A DNA stretch of 25,590 nt. Source: a virus. Numbering within the stretch: position 1 is the first letter of the stretch; each line of letters opens with the position of its first letter. The notes under the pieces are model-generated. The model ran no database searches. It was given only the letters and a program-made list of their open reading frames with translations, and was not told the origin of the DNA. The stretch spans positions 1 to 25,590 of IMG/VR virus record IMGVR_UViG_3300046009_004390. The stretch is one strand, 5' to 3'. Shown piece after piece: positions 1 through 5,589 of the stretch. Position numbers and translations under genes: made by a program.

Positions 1-26
1 AAATCCGAAGGGCTGGTGGCAAATGA
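1..26 (+). CDS. Possible C-terminal end of an upstream gene (partial)
   Basis: The third frame is open from the left edge and ends at a TGA at 24-26, reading IRRAGGK. This TGA overlaps the ATG at 23-25 as ATGA, the same coupling used by many later gene pairs here. That arrangement is the only support for it; the product cannot be identified from seven residues. Confidence 0.3.
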
Positions 27-319
27 CGGACTGGGAACAGGCAGCGAGGGACGCCCGGGAGCTGCGCCGGCAGCAGGTACGGGCGGAGATGGCCCGGGAG
101 TCCCCGGGGACGCTGGCGGAGCTGGAGACGATCCGGGCGACCTTCGGTGGGCTGGCCTTGAGGAGCTGGAGCCCGACCTCGACGTGGCCCGGGGGGACGT
201 GCCGTGACCCATGGTTCGACGAAGCCCGGGAACGGGAGCGGCGGTACATCGACGCGCACCCCGCCTGCGTGCGGGATGTGTCGGTTCTGGGTCCGGCGCC
301 CAAGCGTGGGCGGAGGTGA
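23..319 (+). CDS. Small hypothetical phage protein, frame possibly disturbed
   Basis: This is an ORF of 98 residues. The start ATG overlaps an upstream stop as ATGA. The N-terminal 43 residues are helical and charged (MTDWEQAARDARELRRQQ...), with G/C-rich third codon positions, so this part looks truly coding. From about 150 to 205 the first frame, ending at the TGA at 205-207, looks better coding (LEELEPDLDVARGDVP). From about 208 to 265 the original frame again looks coding (DPWFDEARERERRYID). After a TGCGTGCG tandem at 266-273 the third frame takes over. The annotated ORF may therefore join true and shadow sequence. I recognise no function. The true product could be shorter, ending at 207 after a -1 shift, or longer, fused to the Cys-rich ORF that follows. 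Confidence 0.5.
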   Translation: MTDWEQAARDARELRRQQVRAEMARESPGTLAELETIRATFGGLALRSWSPTSTWPGGTCRDPWFDEARERERRYIDAHPACVRDVSVLGPAPKRGRR

Positions 320-431
320 GTGTCGGCGGCAACCGCCCCGGCCGGCGCCGACGCAACAGGTGGCGCTGTGGCCCCTCACGGAGCCGCTCGACTGGTGCGG
401 GAGTTTCGAGTCGAAGGTGAAGGGAGGCTGA
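204..431 (+). CDS. Small Cys-rich probable zinc-binding phage protein
   Basis: This is an ORF of 75 residues that starts with GTG in a GTGA overlap with a stop at 205-207. The C-terminal two thirds carry CGMCRFW, then GECRR, a WPLT segment, and DWCGSF. Small phage and prophage proteins often share this layout: CxxCRFW, CRR, WPxT, DWCGxF. The four cysteines would suit one structural zinc site. The N-terminal 20 residues (MTHGSTKPGNGSGG...) are low complexity and look like the shadow of better-coding sequence in another frame, so the N-terminus is doubtful. It ends directly before the SD of the next gene. The zinc fold is inferred from cysteine spacing; the biological role is unknown. Confidence 0.6.
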   Translation: MTHGSTKPGNGSGGTSTRTPPACGMCRFWVRRPSVGGGECRRQPPRPAPTQQVALWPLTEPLDWCGSFESKVKGG

Positions 432-432
432 G

Positions 433-645
433 ATGAAGATTTGGCACGCGCACTACTACGACGAGCATGAGGGGAGCTGCCATGTGTGGGCGGCGAATTG
501 CAAGGACTTGAGGGCAGAGATGGAAGACTTCGAGAAGGCGAACCCCGACGCCGAGCTTCTGACGTGCCGCTGGGAGGACTTCCCGACAACCAAGCGCAGC
601 ATCGTCCTCTGGCTCAGGGCTCATGCGAATCGGGAGAACGGGTGA
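433..645 (+). CDS. Hypothetical phage protein, 70 residues
   Basis: ATG at 433 is preceded by a good Shine-Dalgarno (GGGAGG near 422-427) and begins one base after the previous stop. The product starts MKIWHAHYYDEHEGSC, is rich in aromatic residues and acids, and has three cysteines without a clear CxxC pair. It looks like a compact alpha/beta protein, but I do not recognise a family. The TGA at 643-645 shares one base with the ATG of the next gene, which suggests translational coupling. Codon use is normal for the window. Confidence 0.75.
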   Translation: MKIWHAHYYDEHEGSCHVWAANCKDLRAEMEDFEKANPDAELLTCRWEDFPTTKRSIVLWLRAHANRENG

Positions 646-863
646 TGAGCAACCGTTGTGACCAGTGCGGAGCGAAGCCAGCGTGGCGCCACGAGCGCAC
701 CGGCAAGCACCTGTGCGGAGGGCACCGCTGGCGCGCGGACAAGCAGTGGCAGCGCGAACTGGATGCGTGGGGCCGCGAGTCTCACGAGTTGCCGTCGTGG
801 ATGCTGCCAGCGATCTTCGCTTGCGGTATCGTGCTGGTACTCTGTGTGAGGGCAACGCTATGA
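645..863 (+). CDS. Small zinc-motif protein with C-terminal membrane helix
   Basis: The start is the ATG at 645, which overlaps the previous TGA by one base; a GTG at 642 is a second option. The product is 72 residues. The N-terminal part has CDQCG and then HLCGGH, a CxxC...CxxH pattern able to bind one zinc ion. A charged helix follows, rich in Trp, Arg and Glu. The last 24 residues (from LPSWMLPAIF onward) are strongly hydrophobic and end in VRATL, which fits a single C-terminal membrane anchor. The protein would thus be a small membrane-attached zinc protein with its zinc knuckle probably in the cytoplasm. The final ATGA overlaps the next gene. No function is known to me. Confidence 0.7.
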   Translation: MSNRCDQCGAKPAWRHERTGKHLCGGHRWRADKQWQRELDAWGRESHELPSWMLPAIFACGIVLVLCVRATL

Positions 864-1186
864 CGCTCGACGAGATCGCCCGGCGGATCGGGATGTTCCC
901 TTCCACCATCACGCCGCTCGATTGGCACGACCCGAAGGGCGAGCGGTGGCATATCCCCGCCGACCAACTCCGCGCCCACCTCATCACCGGCGACCGGCCG
1001 CTGCGGATTCTGGCGGCGATGGGCACATTCTGCCCCGATGTCGAGCTTTGGCTGCTTGAGCCGGGCGTCTGGCGGATCAACGTTACGAACGGGCAGAACG
1101 GCGGGGCGCGAGAAGGGCAAGGCTACTCGCCTGAAGAAGCCATCCTCGCCGCCGCCGAGGCGCTGCCACCACAGGAGACGCCATGA
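860..1186 (+). CDS. Hypothetical protein, paralogue of the 1532-1867 gene
   Basis: ATG at 860 overlaps the previous stop as ATGA; the product is 108 residues. Its order of motifs is a helix ending in RRIGM, a DP segment, a WH pair, a leucine-rich stretch, PLRILA, ELWLLEP, and a C-terminal helix (EEAILAAAEAL). The same order occurs in the product of 1532-1867: EIGM, DP, WH, VRILA, DLWEIEP, EAVRDCAARAL. The two are therefore diverged copies of one fold, separated by one unrelated gene. No cysteines or catalytic motif are conserved between them, so a binding or regulatory role is more likely than catalysis, but this is inference. The gene ends in an ATGA overlap with the next gene. Confidence 0.75.
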   Translation: MTLDEIARRIGMFPSTITPLDWHDPKGERWHIPADQLRAHLITGDRPLRILAAMGTFCPDVELWLLEPGVWRINVTNGQNGGAREGQGYSPEEAILAAAEALPPQETP

Positions 1187-1539
1187 CCACGAAAGATCCC
1201 GCCGAACGGCTGAAAGTTGCTCGGTACACCGCGTCGCTTTACACGCAGGCGAACAGCGACGTAGACAACGGCCAGTTATTTTGGGCGTTGATGACCGCGT
1301 TGGACGCTCACGACGCCCTGCGCGCCGAGGTCGAGTCGCTAAAGAAAGAGTTTGACGACTTCCATGCGGGCTATCGCCAAGCGCGAGACGCAGAGGTGCA
1401 GCGGCTGTGCTCAAAGATTGAGCGGCTGCGGGCCGCCCTTGAGGCTTTCGTCAATCTGGAAGCTCACCGCCCGTGGGAGGTCGAGGGCCAGTTGGTTTGC
1501 CTGATGGACAACGCAAGGGAGGCCCTGCGCCGTGAGTGA
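1183..1539 (+). CDS. Hypothetical coiled-coil protein
   Basis: ATG at 1183 sits in an ATGA overlap with the previous gene; the product is 118 residues. It is almost wholly helical, with a heptad-like centre around residues 45-90 (LRAEVESLKKEFDDF, then KIERLRAALEAF), which suggests a coiled-coil dimer. It has two cysteines and no enzyme motif. Codon use is a little less GC-biased than in neighbours (GTT, GCT, TTA, TTT codons). It lies between two paralogous genes and overlaps the second by eight bases, so all three are probably made from one transcript. Function unknown. Confidence 0.72.
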   Translation: MTTKDPAERLKVARYTASLYTQANSDVDNGQLFWALMTALDAHDALRAEVESLKKEFDDFHAGYRQARDAEVQRLCSKIERLRAALEAFVNLEAHRPWEVEGQLVCLMDNAREALRRE

Positions 1540-1867
1540 CCTGACCGCCGACGACTACGCCCGGCTCGCCACCGAGATCGGGATGGTGGCGTCCCGCCCA
1601 GTTGACGGGGCGTACACCGACCCAACCCAGCCGAAGGGGTGGCACGTTTTCGACCTCCCCGGCTACCTCGCCGAGCCCGCGCAGATGGTGAGGATTCTGG
1701 CGTTGCCGATGCGCGGCGACCTGTGGGAGATCGAGCCCGACGGCGCGAGGTGGGCAGTATCTCGGGTGGCGTGGGACGACTACGAGCCGAGCATTACGGA
1801 CTCCGGCTTCGCCCAGACCATCGGCGAAGCCGTCCGCGACTGCGCGGCGCGGGCGCTGCGGCCGTGA
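1532..1867 (+). CDS. Hypothetical protein, paralogue of the 860-1186 gene
   Basis: The start is GTG at 1532, overlapping the previous gene by eight bases, with GGGAGG at 1518-1523 as a likely ribosome binding site. The product has 111 residues. Motif order is EIGM near residue 16, a DPTQPKGWH segment, a proline/leucine stretch, VRILA, DLWEIEPDGARWAV, and a C-terminal helix ending ALRP. It matches the gene at 860-1186 in order and spacing, so it is a diverged duplicate. The last 19 bases form one copy of a direct repeat whose second copy ends the next gene. Stop and next start overlap as GTGA. Function unknown. Confidence 0.75.
   Translation: MSDLTADDYARLATEIGMVASRPVDGAYTDPTQPKGWHVFDLPGYLAEPAQMVRILALPMRGDLWEIEPDGARWAVSRVAWDDYEPSITDSGFAQTIGEAVRDCAARALRP
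1849..1867 (+). repeat. 19-bp direct repeat, copy 1
   Basis: The sequence GCGGGCGCTGCGGCCGTGA is identical to 2031-2049. In both places it encodes the C-terminal ALRP plus the stop codon of a gene, and in both it contains the GTG start of the following gene. The two copies bound the 61-residue gene at 1864-2049. Confidence 0.85.
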
Positions 1868-2049
1868 ACTTGTCAGCAATGCTTACACGTTGGCTGCGCC
1901 GCTGGCTGCACACCGGCGCTCACTGGCTCGGCCTGAACCACGGGCGGGTCTGGTCGATCACAGACAGCGACGGCAATGTCTGGATCGGCTTCGAGTGTGG
2001 CGGCTGCGGCAGCATCGACGATGTGCATAAGCGGGCGCTGCGGCCGTGA
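1864..2049 (+). CDS. Small hypothetical protein flanked by direct repeats
   Basis: GTG at 1864 overlaps the previous stop as GTGA; the product is 61 residues. An internal ATG at 1879 is another possible start. The N-terminal part is an aromatic and basic amphipathic helix (LTRWLRRWLHTGAHWL). It is followed by a short beta-like stretch (VWSITDSDGNVWIGF) and a CGGC motif that may bind metal or form a disulfide. It ends in ALRP like the preceding protein because the 19-bp repeat encodes that end. The gene can be seen as a cassette inserted at, or created by, duplication of the upstream gene end. Function unknown. Confidence 0.65.
   Translation: MNLSAMLTRWLRRWLHTGAHWLGLNHGRVWSITDSDGNVWIGFECGGCGSIDDVHKRALRP
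2031..2049 (+). repeat. 19-bp direct repeat, copy 2
   Basis: This is the exact second copy of 1849-1867, 182 bp downstream. It ends the 61-residue gene and carries the GTG start of the nuclease-like gene at 2046. Recombination between the two copies would remove exactly the small gene and leave both neighbours intact. Confidence 0.85.
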
Positions 2050-2492
2050 GGCCAACCTACGAATCCGCGAAGGACCGCGAGCGAGAGCGGGTCGCGGCTT
2101 CCCTGCTTGAGCAGCAGTGGCGGATCGTCGCGCGCAAGCAAGAAGGCTTCGCGTCGATCGACTACCGGCTGGAACTCCCCGGGGGTGAAGTGGTCGCCCT
2201 CGCCGAGGTGAAATACCGGCCAGTGCCTTATCCGAGCATCTTCCTCTCGCTCAAGAAGGCGCCTGCTATCCGGCAGGCAGAGCGGAACAACCTCGACGTC
2301 TGGTACTGCATCCTCCGCGACGACGGGCTCTTCGCCGCGCGCCTCGACCCGCAGCTCCGCTACCCGCGGCAGATGGGCGGGCGTCGTGACCGCGGCGACC
2401 CCGCGGACATCGAAGAGCTTGCGCTGGTGCCGTGGTCCGACTTCACAGCGGTCACGCTCTTCGAGGCATCACGCAACGTCCCGCGGCCGTAG
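2046..2492 (+). CDS. Putative PD-(D/E)XK nuclease-like protein
   Basis: GTG at 2046 overlaps the previous stop (GTGA); the product is 148 residues. An N-terminal charged helix (residues 6-22, with several Glu) is followed by a likely beta hairpin with Asp39 (SIDYRLEL) and then AEVKYR, where Glu54-x-Lys56 follows. The D-(14)-ExK pattern, the preceding helix and a following SLKK helix fit the PD-(D/E)XK nuclease fold, which includes resolvases, restriction enzymes and recombination nucleases. The assignment rests on motifs only and I cannot name a subfamily. It could cut host or phage DNA, resolve branched DNA, or act as a small restriction-like enzyme. It ends the coupled gene run; a 115-bp gap follows. 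Confidence 0.6.
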   Translation: MRPTYESAKDRERERVAASLLEQQWRIVARKQEGFASIDYRLELPGGEVVALAEVKYRPVPYPSIFLSLKKAPAIRQAERNNLDVWYCILRDDGLFAARLDPQLRYPRQMGGRRDRGDPADIEELALVPWSDFTAVTLFEASRNVPRP

Positions 2493-2535
2493 CAGCGCGG
2501 CACGTCCACACAACAGACAGCCTCGTAAGAGTTGC

Positions 2536-2561
2536 TTGACACGCCACTCCGCGGATAGCAT
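2536..2561 (+). promoter_or_regulatory. Possible promoter for the small Lys-rich gene
   Basis: TTGACA at 2536-2541 is a perfect -35 element, preceded by GC as in many proteobacterial promoters. The best -10-like match is TAGCAT at 2556-2561, but the spacing is only 14 bp; other -10 choices at better spacing match poorly. The site lies in the first real gap of the gene run. A GCGGCC/GGCCGC inverted repeat (2571-2591) follows just before the ribosome binding site. The call is weak. Confidence 0.3.
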
Positions 2562-2607
2562 CTCTCGCGCGCGGCCTCCGACACGGGCCGCAGTGGAAGG
2601 AACCGAC

Positions 2608-2673
2608 ATGGCGAAGACCAAGAAGCCCGCCCCGAAGCCGGTGAAGCCGGCCAAGGGCAAGAAGGGCTGCTGA
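2608..2673 (+). CDS. Tiny Lys/Pro-rich peptide ending in Cys
   Basis: ATG at 2608 has a strong Shine-Dalgarno (GGAAGGA at 2595-2601) at good spacing. The peptide has 21 residues with seven lysines, four prolines and a terminal KKGC; it is strongly basic and likely unstructured. Its own leader with a possible promoter on one side and a hairpin-rich non-coding stretch on the other suggest independent expression. It could bind nucleic acid or act as a small virion or host-targeting peptide; these are guesses. The high lysine content with almost only AAG codons matches phage codon use, which supports it as a real gene. Confidence 0.55.
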   Translation: MAKTKKPAPKPVKPAKGKKGC

Positions 2674-2689
2674 CGGAAAAGGGGCGCGT

Positions 2690-2720
2690 CTGGGGTCGGT
2701 TGTGGGTCTTCTTCCCCCAG
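2690..2720 (+). repeat. Inverted repeat 1 (CTGGGG/CCCCAG)
   Basis: CTGGGG at 2690-2695 pairs with CCCCAG at 2715-2720 across a 19-nt loop. It is the first of three hairpins in the non-coding region. Confidence 0.5.
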
Positions 2721-2734
2721 CGCAACGGAGCCCG

Positions 2735-2798
2735 CCCCGCCGGAGCTGAGAGCGCGCTTACCCTTGGGCGCACGTTCCCACTCTCAGCCCCGGCGGGG
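2735..2798 (+). repeat. Inverted repeat 2, long 18-bp stem
   Basis: The left arm CCCCGCCGGAGCTGAGAG (2735-2752) pairs with the right arm CTCTCAGCCCCGGCGGGG (2781-2798) with a single A-C mismatch. The 28-nt loop itself holds GCGC at 2754-2757 and 2768-2771, so the stem could extend inward. This is the strongest secondary structure in the window apart from the terminator after the capsid gene, and it has no T-run. Confidence 0.75.
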
Positions 2799-2833
2799 AG
2801 CATCGGCCCCACAAGGGATGCCATCGTGAAAAG

Positions 2834-2870
2834 GGGCGGCTCGTGGGACTGGCATGACCCGCGACCGCCC
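2834..2870 (+). repeat. Inverted repeat 3 (GGGCGG/CCGCCC)
   Basis: GGGCGG at 2834-2839 pairs with CCGCCC at 2865-2870. Further inside, GTGGG can pair with CCCGC, leaving a small bulge. It lies just after the second copy of the GAAAAGGGGCG direct repeat. Confidence 0.5.
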
Positions 2871-2963
2871 GCCCCGCGGTGTGGTGTCCGACCCGCAAAG
2901 CTCGCTTGATCCGCGAGTTGTTCGGCCCACGCCTCGGGGAGCTTCCCAGCGAAAGGCGCCACA

Positions 2964-3173
2964 TTGAAAGCCGTCCACGCCCGCTACGTCGCTGTCCGCC
3001 TCGATGTCCGCGGAGGTGAGACGGTCATCGAGTACCGCGCCCCCTACGAAGCCTTCGCGAAGATCGTCGGGTTCCTCCACGGGCAAGACGCCCTCATCGT
3101 TCCCGCCAGCGAAGCCCCCATCCCCGAGAACCATCCCTACGGACTGGTGGGCGAAGAGCCCCCAGTGGCATGA
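2964..3173 (+). CDS. Hypothetical phage protein, 69 residues
   Basis: The best start is TTG at 2964, with GAAAGG at 2951-2956 as ribosome binding site. Codon use is strongly coding in this frame. The product begins MKAVHARYVAVRLDVRGG and has alternating hydrophobic residues, suggesting a small beta-rich fold, then an acidic, proline-rich tail. I recognise no family. Its stop overlaps an ATG as ATGA (3170-3173), so a further small gene may be coupled to it. It lies at the head of the packaging gene run after the structured non-coding region. Confidence 0.6.
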   Translation: MKAVHARYVAVRLDVRGGETVIEYRAPYEAFAKIVGFLHGQDALIVPASEAPIPENHPYGLVGEEPPVA

Positions 3174-3319
3174 TCGACACCGCCAGCACCGGCGGGAGAT
3201 CCGGCGTTCCCACTCTTCCCCCAGAGAACCGGGTTCCTCCGATGTCCTCCCCATCGGGCCCGGGCGCCATCGCGGCCACAGCCCCCGCGCTCTCCCCCGG
3301 TGCTGGCACCCTGCGGTAG
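3170..3319 (+). CDS. Possible small Pro/Ser/Gly-rich protein
   Basis: ATG at 3170 overlaps the previous stop as ATGA and the frame stays open for 49 residues to TAG at 3317-3319. The product is low complexity (MIDTASTGGRSGVPTLPPEN...) and probably disordered. The coupling and the fact that it fills nearly the whole gap before the next gene support it; the composition gives little further evidence. It may be non-coding. Confidence 0.42.
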   Translation: MIDTASTGGRSGVPTLPPENRVPPMSSPSGPGAIAATAPALSPGAGTLR

Positions 3320-3330
3320 AGTCCCCGCCC

Positions 3331-3804
3331 ATGGACCGACGCACCGAAGCCCGCATCGCCACCGGCGCCAAGATCAGCGCCGCGCTACAGGGCAACGCGA
3401 ACACCTCCCGAGCCCGGGTCGATGCCACGCGCCGGATGGTCGAGCGGTACATCAAGGCCGCGCCGAGATACCTGACGCGCATCGAAGCCATCGAGAAACG
3501 TCTGCTGACCGCGAATCACCTGAGCCCGGAGCAGATCCGCCGGCTGGAGATCGTCGCGAACATAAACCTCAAGAAGCTCGACAAGATCATCCCCGACATC
3601 CGCCAGCTCATCGTGACGGAGAGCGGCGTGCCCACGGTGCGCGAGAAGGAGCAGCTCATCGCCGAGGCGAAGCAGCTCGGGCTCGACGTGGAGAAGCTCT
3701 GGGCCGACTACGGCGTGAGCGAAGGCGAGGTCATCGAAGGTGAGCTGGAAGAAGACAGTGATGCACCGGATTCGCAAGCTGGCGCAGAAGCCGAAGCTCC
3801 GTGA
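3331..3804 (+). CDS. Putative small terminase subunit or packaging-associated helical protein
   Basis: ATG at 3331 opens a frame of 157 residues. The product is almost all helical. An N-terminal basic region (residues 1-35) could bind DNA. It is followed by helices around VERYIKAAPRYLTRIEAIEK and RRLEIVANINLKKLDKIIPD, then a segment ending in VEKLWADYG and a very acidic tail. Two genes ahead of the large terminase is the usual place for a small terminase, and the size and helical make-up fit, but I see no diagnostic motif. The alternative is an unrelated DNA-binding or regulatory protein. Its 3' end overlaps the next gene by about 44 bases. Confidence 0.5.
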   Translation: MDRRTEARIATGAKISAALQGNANTSRARVDATRRMVERYIKAAPRYLTRIEAIEKRLLTANHLSPEQIRRLEIVANINLKKLDKIIPDIRQLIVTESGVPTVREKEQLIAEAKQLGLDVEKLWADYGVSEGEVIEGELEEDSDAPDSQAGAEAEAP

Positions 3805-4087
3805 CCCTCGCGTCATCGTCTGCGCGTGCAGCGAGTGCGGGGCCGCGATGCCGCTCACGGAAGTCCTTCGCGCGGCGAACCCCTTCGACCTCAACGAGCT
3901 GATACAGGGCTGCCCGGCCTGCAAGAGCATCGACTCGATGATCCGCGTGTGCGAGGTCGAGGGCTGCACCTTCGACGCAACGTGCGGCATCCCGCTCAAG
4001 AGCGGACGCTATGTGCAGTGCTGCGGCTCACATTTCACGGCGCTCGAAGAGAACGACCGCGAGGACCGGCGTGAGCCAGACTGCTGA
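3761..4087 (+). CDS. Cys-rich zinc-ribbon-like protein
   Basis: I choose ATG at 3761 (108 residues); GTG at 3740 would add seven residues. The protein starts with a basic segment (MHRIRKLAQKPKLRDP) and then carries CACSECG, CPAC, CEVEGC, TCG and CCGSH motifs: about eleven cysteines plus His, enough for two or more structural zinc sites. Small zinc-ribbon proteins often bind nucleic acids or protein partners. It is squeezed between the putative small terminase and the large terminase and overlaps both (44 and 17 bases), which implies strong coupling to packaging genes. A role as terminase accessory factor is inference. No homologous family comes to mind. Confidence 0.7.
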   Translation: MHRIRKLAQKPKLRDPRVIVCACSECGAAMPLTEVLRAANPFDLNELIQGCPACKSIDSMIRVCEVEGCTFDATCGIPLKSGRYVQCCGSHFTALEENDREDRREPDC

Positions 4088-5585
4088 GGCTGCGCTCGAA
4101 GCACTCCGCTCCGCAGTCTCCGTGCGGAAGCGGGCGATGCTCTACCGGGAGACGCACGCCCGCGAGTTCGCGCCGCCGTGGTACGACTGGCAGCTCGACT
4201 TCTTCAGCGCCACCCGCAAGCACCGGCAAGTCATGCTCCTCGCGGCGAACCGCGTGGGGAAGACCTTCCCGGGCAGCTACGCCTTCGCCATCCACGCCAC
4301 CGGCCAATACCCCGACTGGTGGGGCGGCTGCGTCATCCACTACCCCGTCACGGCATGGGCTCTTGGCGTCGACGCGACCCAGACGCGCGACGTGCTACAG
4401 CGCGCCCTCTTGGGCATCGAGGGGCAGGACGGCGTCTGGCGCGGCGGCTGGATTCACCACGAGGAGATCGTCGACATCGAGCGCGGCAACCTGCCGGGCG
4501 CCGTCTCGAAGGTTTACGTCCGCCACAAGTCGGGCGGGATCAGCGTCATCGACTTCAAGGCATACCGTCAGGCCAGCACGGGCCAGAAGTCGCTGCCCTT
4601 CGCCGGCTCCTCCGTCGACGTGATGCTCGTGGACGAGCAGCCGCCTGACGAGGTGATGGGCCAGCTACGAACCCGCCTCATGACCGGCAGGAAGCACCGC
4701 GGCGGGCTCCTCATGCTGACGCTCACGCCCGAGCTTGGTGAGACGGAGCTGGTAGCTCAGTTCATGGGGTCGCGTGATCTCGTGAAGCGCCCGGGCAGGG
4801 ACAGTCGCAGGCAGCTCTACCTCGTCGGGCCGATCGCGTGGGACCGGGCCGCGCACCTGACGCCAGAGCTGCGCGAGGAGATGCTCGCCGACTACCCCGA
4901 GCATGAGCGTGATATGCGGTCCAAGGGACTGCCCTACTACGGGAGCGGGAAGATTTTCAGCATCGACGAGTCCATGGCGGTCATCCCGCCCTTCGACATC
5001 TCCCAGCGCCCGTGGCTGCGCGTGCTGCGCTCGCTGGACATCGGCATCGACCACCCGACCGCGATGGCGTGGCTCGCCTTCGACCCGGAGGCGCAGACGT
5101 ACATCCTCTGCAAGACCTTCAGGCAGGGCGATCGCTCGGCCTCCATCCACGCCTCCACCCTTAACTCGATGTGGCGCAACGCCCCGCTCGTGGTCCCGCC
5201 CGACATCGACTCCCGTGAGAAGGGCTCAGGCGAGACGGTGAAGAGCCACTACGAGGCCGGAGGCATCACGGCGCCCATGGTGACATTCCAGAACCCCGAC
5301 GGATCGCGCTACGTCGAGCCCGGCCTGTTCGCCATGCAGGAAGCCTTCCGCACCGGCCGGTTCCTCGTGTTCCGGGACGAGGCCGCGCACTTCCTCGAAG
5401 AGGCCCGCTCCTACCACCGTGACGAGAAAGGCGCTATCGTCAAGAGGCGGGATGATGTAATCGACGCGGTGAGGTACGGCTTCCAGATGGTCGCCACTCA
5501 CGGCATCCAAGCCGCGGAGCGCGAGCGCCCGCTGGCCGCTCAGGGCGGCCTCTACCCGCAGATGGGTCTTCGGCGAGTGAGGTAG
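4071..5585 (+). CDS. terL: Terminase large subunit (packaging ATPase and nuclease)
   Basis: GTG at 4071 has GAGGA at 4061-4065 as ribosome binding site; the product has 504 residues. The N-terminal ATPase domain shows a Walker A-like AANRVGKT (residues 58-65), a Walker B with catalytic Glu in MLVDEQ (about 185-190), and a coupling motif in LMLTLTPELG (about 214-223). The C-terminal RNase H-like nuclease domain shows acidic residues in SLDIGIDHP (Asp323), PPDIDSREKG (Asp378/380) and RRDDVIDAV (Asp461/462/465). This order is standard for tailed-phage large terminases, which cut concatemeric DNA and pump it through the portal. Length is normal and all key motifs seem intact. The portal gene follows within five bases. 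Confidence 0.93.
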   Translation: MSQTAEAALEALRSAVSVRKRAMLYRETHAREFAPPWYDWQLDFFSATRKHRQVMLLAANRVGKTFPGSYAFAIHATGQYPDWWGGCVIHYPVTAWALGVDATQTRDVLQRALLGIEGQDGVWRGGWIHHEEIVDIERGNLPGAVSKVYVRHKSGGISVIDFKAYRQASTGQKSLPFAGSSVDVMLVDEQPPDEVMGQLRTRLMTGRKHRGGLLMLTLTPELGETELVAQFMGSRDLVKRPGRDSRRQLYLVGPIAWDRAAHLTPELREEMLADYPEHERDMRSKGLPYYGSGKIFSIDESMAVIPPFDISQRPWLRVLRSLDIGIDHPTAMAWLAFDPEAQTYILCKTFRQGDRSASIHASTLNSMWRNAPLVVPPDIDSREKGSGETVKSHYEAGGITAPMVTFQNPDGSRYVEPGLFAMQEAFRTGRFLVFRDEAAHFLEEARSYHRDEKGAIVKRRDDVIDAVRYGFQMVATHGIQAAERERPLAAQGGLYPQMGLRRVR

Positions 5586-5589
5586 CGCG

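Larger units (their letters stand above)
2674..2963 (+). other. Hairpin-rich non-coding region before packaging genes
   Basis: This stretch of about 290 bp has no convincing gene; a GTG-started ORF at 2700-2909 has poor composition and runs through the inverted repeats. It contains three successive inverted repeats (2690-2720, 2735-2798, 2834-2870) and an 11-bp direct repeat GAAAAGGGGCG at 2676-2686 and 2828-2838. No run of T follows the hairpins, so they are not standard intrinsic terminators. The region could be a structured untranslated RNA, a small RNA, or a DNA site such as a packaging or replication signal. Confidence 0.6.

Noticed and set aside
16-207. GTG-started first-frame ORF at the left edge
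   Set aside because: The first 45 residues are Gly/Ala/Pro shadow sequence of the better second frame; only the last part looks coding, which is treated as a frame-shift finding instead.
376-1080. Minus-strand ORF of 234 codons in the accessory block
   Set aside because: It covers four coupled + strand genes with better codon use and ribosome sites; its own composition is Ser/Arg-rich shadow type.
2735-2798. Strong hairpin considered as an intrinsic terminator
   Set aside because: No T-run follows either arm on the + strand or the - strand, and the 28-nt loop is large for a terminator.
2700-2909. GTG-started ORF of 69 codons in the non-coding region
   Set aside because: It has no ribosome site and runs through the arms of the strong inverted repeats; the composition looks non-coding.
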